Source: Salvia splendens (Eukaryota > Streptophyta > Magnoliopsida > Lamiales > Lamiaceae). From it: 64,000 nucleotides of DNA. Below are positions 57,801 to 64,000 of this stretch, one piece after another. Where the stretch lies: positions 4,188,560 through 4,252,559 of the forward strand of contig NC_056045.1 in NCBI RefSeq assembly GCF_004379255.2, in the 5' to 3' direction. Below the pieces are notes generated by a model. That model saw only the letters and a list, made by a program, of their open reading frames with translations. It did not search any database and was not told the origin of the DNA. The first letter of the stretch is position 1. Each line of letters opens with the position of its first letter. A program made the translations under genes and the position numbers.

Positions 57801-60800
57801 AGAGAAGGGGAAAAGGTAAGAGAGAGGAAGAGAAAAAGTGGGTAAAGTATGCGAAAGTTTTCATTTTTTAAATGAGAATTTTTCGTGGACACTCCAAAAT
57901 GGAAAAATGAGATATTTTTTCGTGGACGGAGGAGTATATCTTAAGTTCTAACACAATATTGAGCCACAAAGCCATAGACCAGAATATATAAATAGATAAT
58001 TATCTTTATTTTACCTGAAGTATAATTAATTACAAGAAGACATGAAATACCACAGTATTTGTAAAGAAAAAACTCAATCTGTGTGCAACTGTGCAAAAAA
58101 AACAAAAAAGAACTGATGCAGCTTATGGTCGCCCGATGTCGCAGTGGGCGTCAATGAAGAACAGAGAGAGTGTGACGAGAAATTAGAAGGATTAAGACTG
58201 GAAAGTGGGAAGAGAAGCCATGAATCTTGAGATAAAGAACTCAACCATAACTTCTAAGTAAGGTCCTCTCGGGTCAATTATTAATAAAAAAGTTAGGACA
58301 TGCGGGCGAGACATCCATAACTACACTTCAAAACCACCAGGGCACTGGGTGGTGGTGGCAGAATCCTCAAAAACTGCCACCGGCACCCACCATAACCCCC
58401 AACTGATAACATTGTTCACTACTGAAGAAACTCGCTCGAAAGGCAGGGCAAGGGATTAGGACGGAACCAGACCACTCAATTGCCCAGAACGAGGTACTCC
58501 CTCCGTTCTTGAGTGGCACGAGATTTTAGGAAGTGTTGTTAGGTGGAATAAAGTAGAGAGGAAAAATGTAGTTGAATAATTTAATGAGGAGAGAGAGGAG
58601 AGAGGAGGTTATTTCCAAAATTAGAAAGTGGTCTTCTTGATTGGGACAAACAAAAAAAGGAAAGGTGGTCATCTTGAATGGGACGGAGGGAGTATATGAT
58701 AAAATTGGGAGGTAGATGCAGAGAGTACTTACCCTAAGACATCAGAGTTTACAGGATTCAGAAGAAATACAAACTCGGGTAAATGAACCAAGAGTAAGTC
58801 TATGGTATTAATGAATCGTAGTAATATATCCCATGATGTGCATGCTCTTTTCATCACTAGAGTCCTCAAAATTCAATATATGTAAGGGTAGTATATAAAT
58901 TAGTTATATTGCAAAGCCAAGGTACTTGACGTAGACAAGAAAGAGAGAAAACTACACACTATTCTTAGATTGTACACAACACTTTAGAAAGGATTCATTT
59001 GAATGTTTATATTCAGTGATACACAAACATTCACCAACAGCATTCATCTTCCTTTATTCCTAAAATAAAAAGATAACTATAGTATCAGAAAATACACAAT
59101 GCCGATTGTACAACATAATGACAGCTAATGTCTCACAGGTTGTACAAACAGTCTCAAACAACATAACACAGATGAATCATTGACTAATGTTTTATTTAAG
59201 TATACTTTCTTTTCCTTCAAGGGATTTCCTTCTCAGGTGCATACCCAGATGGTGAAATATGCAGATACCAAATAAATAATAGATAGCAGAGGGGAGGCAA
59301 AATATGCAGACTGAGGAATACGGTCAATATATCTAAGGTCCACTAAAACCAACTTTATAACTGTCCTCAAGAGCCATGAAGTGCAAAACTGCAAAACCAA
59401 ATAATGTTCTAGACCCCTTTGAAATATCTCACATAGAAGGACACAAGAACTTTACTAGTGCAAAAAGTACATACTAAAATTGTACAAAAAGCATGAAAAT
59501 GTCACCTTTCTTTGATGTTGCTCCTCATCATTTCGCCTTCTTTTTTTATGAATTGTTGACCGAAGGACACGGTTTGGTTTAGATTGAGAATCACTAGGCT
59601 GATCTTCATCTCTGATATTTACATTTTTGGCCACAGACTTCATCTCTGATCGAGGAAGGGGGGCTTCATCACCACCCCTTAGGTGCCCTTTATTTTCCCG
59701 ATTTTTATGGTGCCCATATGTTTCAACATAGTTTCCTTTATCAGCTTCAGATTCCATCTGATCAGATCCAGCATTCCCAGGCTGATCCCCTGCAGAAGGT
59801 TCTGTTTTGGGGAATCCTGGTTGAAGTTCTTGTGCTTGGGCGTATACACTCAAATTAGATCCCAGATGGTCCCATAGCCTTGCAAAAAGTTCACAACAGT
59901 TGGGAAGCGTTATCAAATATTAGAACAGATGCATATCATCGTAATATGCAAACTGAAGTAATCTTACCAAGATATGAACGAGTCGCTGTCATCTCCTAAA
60001 AAGACATCCAGCTCATTCTTTGCTTCATCCTTACTCCTACCATTTTTTAGCAAGACTATTACATATTCCTGGATTACAAATTATACAAGATCAGCTATAT
60101 GTAGGATGCAATAAAGAAACACACGCACACACACACACAGGTCTGAGTGGACACAAGCAGAATCAAATTGCATAAAAACTAAAAAGAGAAAACATTTCAA
60201 AATTTTGTAATGGTATATAAGTTGACACATCCAAGGTACAAATTAAAACATAGAAAACACACATACATACTCAAAATGAATATATTCAATAAGTTGGAAA
60301 GGAATTCAGTGTATAACAGAGTAGAGGTCAAAGTTTGAAAAATGACAGGGGAGAGAGCAAAATAAAGTAGTCCAATAGACAATTACACCAGAGCAAGAAA
60401 TGTATACACTAAAACAAATGCTCAAGTCTCATTAAAACAAGCAGCAATGAGTTCCGCTATATTTGTGAAGCTGGTAAATGAATGAAACTAGAATCTGGTA
60501 ATAGTACCAATATCCAGCTCATTCAAATAACACTTATTTACATGATCGTTATACTAGCCCATAACTCACTTTATTCAATTAAAAAAATTACAACATCTCT
60601 TCCACATTCCACACATATTTAAGATACAAGCCACGTACAGAGCTTGCATCTATAATCCCCAGACACACACATTTCGGATAAAAACTGTCAATTAAATTAT
60701 CCAATAAACTTCAATTCCTACCACGAGAGTTTCATCGGTGTAATCACCCATGAACTCCTTGAGCTTCTCCTCAACGACACCACGAAGCCTAGAAACTCCT

Positions 60801-60865
60801 TCACTCGAGAAATTTGCCTTAAATGTCTGATCATCTCCCTCCATCACTGCACTCCGCAATTCCAT
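54835..60865 (-). CDS. RRM protein with N-terminal PWI-like helical domain, nine exons
   Basis: Exons at 60865-60722, 60068-59968, 59878-59506, 56944-56119, 56029-55978, 55808-55747, 55651-55545, 55475-55388, 55047-54835; all junctions are GT/AG. The N-terminus (FKANFSSEGVSRLRGVVEEK, YVIVLLKNGRSKDEAKNEL) looks like the PWI/NAB2-type helical domain of nuclear poly(A) mRNA proteins. A basic disordered middle (STIHKKRRRNDEE) and an RRM follow (CTIFVSNV as RNP2, KHFNKFGEVLKVIILTDPAT, GSAYIEF as RNP1, PABPN1-like), then an RG-rich tail. The likely role is nuclear mRNA binding or 3'-end processing, like the Arabidopsis RRM protein At3g12640 (from memory). Exon 4 has two one-base losses, near 56695 (KLG / PSRNVFDRLG) and 56455 in a G run (YDEG / REGTDIYPSG). 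Its 826 nt become 828, a multiple of three, if both are restored (about 655 residues). Assembly error is as likely as decay. Confidence 0.8.
57422..57659. mobile_element. Stowaway-like MITE with strong hairpin, in intron 3 of the RRM gene
   Basis: Ends TACTCCCTCCGTCTTGCTAA and TTAGC.. of GCGGGACGGAGGGAGTA. The whole element is nearly palindromic: AATGATAATAAATAGTTAAA... pairs with ...ATTATTTATTATCATTTTTA and GTAAGAGAGAGAATAA with its complement across a short loop. Non-coding. Confidence 0.8.
58495..58694. mobile_element. Stowaway-like MITE in intron 3 of the RRM gene
   Basis: Ends TACTCCCTCCGTTCTTGAGT and GAATGGGACGGAGGGAGTA. The body is purine-rich with no hairpin. Second MITE in the same 2.5-kb intron. 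Confidence 0.7.
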
Positions 60866-61710
60866 AAAACTTCGCCCCTAAACCCTAATACCAATTCGCT
60901 AACAAGTCGCTACAGTGCTCAATCGGGGGAAAAATGAAGGGAAAAAGGAGTAACTTGTCTATTTTCGCTAAATTAAGAAATGTCTATGGAGTGTGAACCT
61001 AATAGAAATAGAATGAAGAGATTACTACTTATTTTGAAGAGAGTATATAAATGTATTGAATGAAATTGATTTGGGGAATATTTTCAGGAAACAGAGACAA
61101 AAATTAATCCAATTTCAATATTGATTAACGTGGAATTGTGGAGAGAAGTTGATGGAAGTGGTTGCGGCATGGCGGCGGAGATACACAGTCCGATTCTCCG
61201 GTAAATGAAGAGCAGTTGTGGGTAGTGATGACAAGGACGAAACCCTACGCAATTGCGAACTGTGACGACGTGAAAAATAACCTAACTTTATTTTAGGGAC
61301 GAAACCCGAATTCCGATTTTTCCCACGACCTTTAAAATTGGCGTATAAAGTCACCAACTTTGCATTTAGTCGCTGATTTCCCATGATTGTTTTTCCGGCG
61401 AAAGAGTGAGCTGACGTGTCGTTTTTAAATGATGTGGCGTCTCGTGGCCGCTTACATGGGCAATAATTTAGTGACCGTGAAGAATTAAAAAAAAATAAAT
61501 TTAAAAACAAAATTTAAAAAAAAAACAAATACCAAAATAGGGATGAAATCGGCCACATCCCCAAATTGAATTACCCTAAACCTAAATCGACGACTTCCGG
61601 CGAACGCTAAGGAATCTTGAGGCGACGACGAGCAAATGACGACGATTTGTGCTAAGGCGACGGACCATTAACTGCGTAAGGCGACGGACCAAGCGTAAGG
61701 TTTCTTCGAC
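60866..61710. other. RRM gene 5' flank and probable MULE terminal region
   Basis: The first ~100 bp are the RRM gene leader. About 61290-61560 is GC-richer and contains GGGACGAAACCCG..., GCGTATAAAGTCACCAACT and GTGGCGT, of the kind seen in plant MULE terminal inverted repeats. The right-hand terminus is outside the window so this cannot be confirmed. Confidence 0.4.
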
Positions 61711-64000
61711 ATGGATATGTGGGAGGGCTTCTTCCCAGACAAGCCGATTGCAAACCCGTAAGCATATGTTTGCCCTTTATACTGCAAAAGCGTTGGTTGG
61801 CCCCCATTTTGCATCAATTTAGTTTACATTAGCTTAAACATGCTTTGTTTCTATTTTTTGATTTTTTCAGCAAGCCTTTTCGGCTTCGGATTTACCATGG
61901 GGGGAGTTTCATTCCACATGGGAGGATTTGCGAGAAATACATAGGTGGAGAAATGTGGAAAGGTAGTGGGTTCGATCCAGAAAGATTTGGCTACTTCGAC
62001 TTAGTAGATGAACTGAACAAGCTAGGGTTAGATACCTGGGATAGACTTTGTTTCAAGAGGAAGTGGGGAATGAAGTTTATTAACATCATAGGTGATGCAG
62101 AGGTGATGTTGATGTTGATGTTGATGTTGAAGTTTCTAACCACAGTTAAAGTTCAAGTGTGTGATGTGTATGTGGTTGGTGGGAAGAAGAGTGGCCTAGA
62201 GCATATTGATGAAGATAAATCCGTGGGTGGGGGAGACACCATGGGTGATGAAGCTGTCAGGCATTAAGTGGTAGAGTTTGAGTCAGTCAGAATGAGTAAT
62301 GTTGAGTCTGTGAATAATAGAAAGTGTACCACCAAGAGTCATAAGTAAACAACCTCCAAGGCTGGCAAGTTACAGTCAGTATGTTCCCAAAATAGTGTGG
62401 TGAAGAGTGTTGAAAACAGTGTGAAGAAGAGGTTGTCCCAGTCTTCACAGAAGTCAGTGGTTGAAAGTGTGGGTAAGAGTGGGGGGGCTAGGAATTCTGC
62501 AGCTGAGGAGGTTGGTAAGATTGTGGGTGAGGATGTGGGAGCTAGTGATTATGTATCTAAGGATGTGGGTAAGAGTGTTGTTGAGGATGAGGCTGATAGG
62601 AATTCTGATGCTAAGGTGTTGGGTGATGTGGGAATGGGAGCTAGTAATCCTGAGAGTGTGGGAGATAATGCTGATCAAAATATGGGAGTGGGTATGGGAT
62701 ATGACAGTGAGGAGGATGGGAGTTATATACCATCTTCTGATGATGAGGAAACTGATGATGACATGGATGCTAAGGAGTTAGTGTCTGAGGATGAGGAATA
62801 CACACAGGGGAGGAAGAAGGCAAAAGAAAATAAAGAAATAGAGTTTGTTGTTACTGATGACATCTTCTATGGCCTAGTCAGTGGAGGGAAAAAAAGTGAC
62901 TATGTGTCTGAGGATGACAATTCTGAAGAAGGTGACATATACTCTAGTTCAACTAATTCTCAAGATGAAGGGAGAAGAAGGTTGGAAAGGCATGGTAAAG
63001 TGATGTATGATCCATGGTGTGATCATAAATATTTGAAATTGTGCATTGGAATGGGATTTGTTGATGGCTTTCAAGCAAGGGATGCTCTAACAGATAATGC
63101 AGTGGAGAATGGTTGGGAGATTCACTTCAAAAGAGCAAATAGGAAGTCATTCGAGGCAGCTTGCAAAAGTCCTTGTAAGTGGTTCTGTTCTGGGAGCCTA
63201 GTGAAGATGAATGGTTATGTAGTGATTAAGAAATTTGAACTAGAGCACACATGTCCTAGGGCTATGAGAAACAAAATTGTGACCTCAAACTGGATTGCCA
63301 GAAAATACTTGCATGTGTTTAGGATCAGGCTAGAGTTCAGTTGTAAAGAGTTGGGTAAGGACTTGATGCAACGGTTTGCCTTTGATGCAACCAAATGGAG
63401 GTTATACCACTCCAAGAGAAAGACAATTGACATGCTGAGGGGAACGGTGGAAGCTCATTATGCAAAGATGAGGAGCTATATTCTGGAGCTGAGTAAGTCT
63501 GACAGAAAAGGGAGGTTTGAACTACATGTAGATGTAGGTGTTGTTTTCAAGGCTGTGTATATTGGTTTTAGTGGCCCGAGAAAGGGATTCAATGAGGGAT
63601 GTAGACCTGTAATTGGTCTAGATGAGGCTTTCCTCAAGACATATCTTGGTGGGATATTGCTCACCGCCGTAGGGACTGATGGAAACAATCAAATGTACCA
63701 CATTGCTCGGGCTGTGGTTGAAGCTGAGAATGAAGTATGCTGGACTTGGTTTATTAAAATTCTGATTGAGGAATTGACATTGGGTGAAAGAGTAGGCATT
63801 ACAATTATCAGTGATCAGCAAAAGGTATATACTATACTCACTTATCTGTTATGCAGTCTAATTTGTGATTTGTTGTGGGCTTTGTTATGTTGACACTTAC
63901 AATGTTGCTTGATAGGGACTTGAAAATGCAGTACAGAGTCTACTTCCATTGGCTGAGCATAGAAACTGTGCAAGGCATATCTATGCAAACTGGAAAAAAA
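61711..64000 (+). pseudogene. MULE (MuDR-type) transposase gene, partial at window end
   Basis: Exon 1 (61711-61757) encodes MDMWEGFFPDKPIANP. Exon 2 starts at 61871 with a PB1-like N-terminal domain (KPFRLRIYHGGSFIP, EKYIGGEM). A Glu/Asp/Ser/Val-rich linker follows, then the MuDR DNA-binding domain (YLKLCIGMGFVDGFQARDAL, HFKRANRKSFEAACKSPCKW). The MULE DDE domain is next (PVIGLDEAFLKTYLGG with the first Asp; ITIISDQQK with the second), ending at a GT donor at about 63823. The next exon starts after TTGATAGG (63917) with GLENAVQSLLPLAEHRNCARH and leaves the window. In-frame TAA stops at 62265 and 62346 interrupt the linker while the frame stays the same on both sides. A functional protein would need read-through or an unseen intron; probably recently inactivated. 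Confidence 0.8.

Noticed and set aside
61115..61510. 131-residue minus-strand frame
   Set aside because: Lies in the probable MULE terminal region; low-complexity, no family, no supporting splice or promoter signals.

Overview
This is a stretch of nuclear plant chromosome. Genes carry GT-AG introns, intergenic DNA is AT-rich, and the products are plant-specific (augmin subunit 7, a plastid phosphate translocator, 3-ketoacyl-CoA synthase, a tapetal-type bHLH, an AG-peptide). It reads as a eudicot; the protein flavour suggests an asterid, perhaps Lamiales, but that is only an impression. Spaces between genes are packed with Stowaway-like MITEs ending in CTCCCTCCGT/ACGGAGGGAG, PIF/Harbinger elements with TAA target duplications, MULE-like elements, a tRNA-derived SINE and one LTR retrotransposon. 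Layout: 1-8 kb holds only relics: two broken B3 (REM-type) genes, one rearranged into a 196-bp inverted duplication, and an S-domain receptor-kinase fragment boxed between ~205-bp inverted repeats. 8.4-19.5 kb holds XPT (minus strand, one apparent base deletion) and AUG7 (plus strand, nine exons). I recall their Arabidopsis homologues as neighbours, so this looks like conserved microsynteny opened up by two Harbinger insertions: a dead transposase element and an element carrying only an intact ORF1. 19.8-21.2 kb is a dead aspartic protease; 24.2-26.5 kb a KCS gene. 28.7-30.4 kb is a second ORF1-only Harbinger element, opposite in orientation. 32.6-37.9 kb contains a SKIP25-like F-box/kelch gene, a small two-exon defensin-like gene whose exons are too short for ordinary ORF calling, and a two-TM small membrane protein. 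42.0-47.1 kb has a SINE with an inverted copy of its own flank, a complete bHLH010/089/091-type gene and the remains of a second bHLH copy in a partially duplicated segment. 48.0-53.4 kb has two more broken B3-like genes and a Ty3/gypsy element in which gag runs straight into the integrase C-terminus, followed by tandem arrays. 53.8-54.1 kb is an AGP23-like AG-peptide gene; 54.8-60.9 kb a nine-exon RRM protein gene (minus) with two apparent one-base deletions; 61.7-64 kb the start of a MULE transposase gene with two in-frame stops, running off the window. There is no operon-like organisation. The coherent story is a set of ordinary housekeeping and reproductive genes embedded in layered, mostly non-autonomous transposable elements. 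The most notable items are the cryptic cysteine-rich gene, the ORF1-only Harbinger pair (one with a terminus-like motif inside its coding region), the inverted duplication of the B3 gene end, the captured receptor fragment and the SINE junction.
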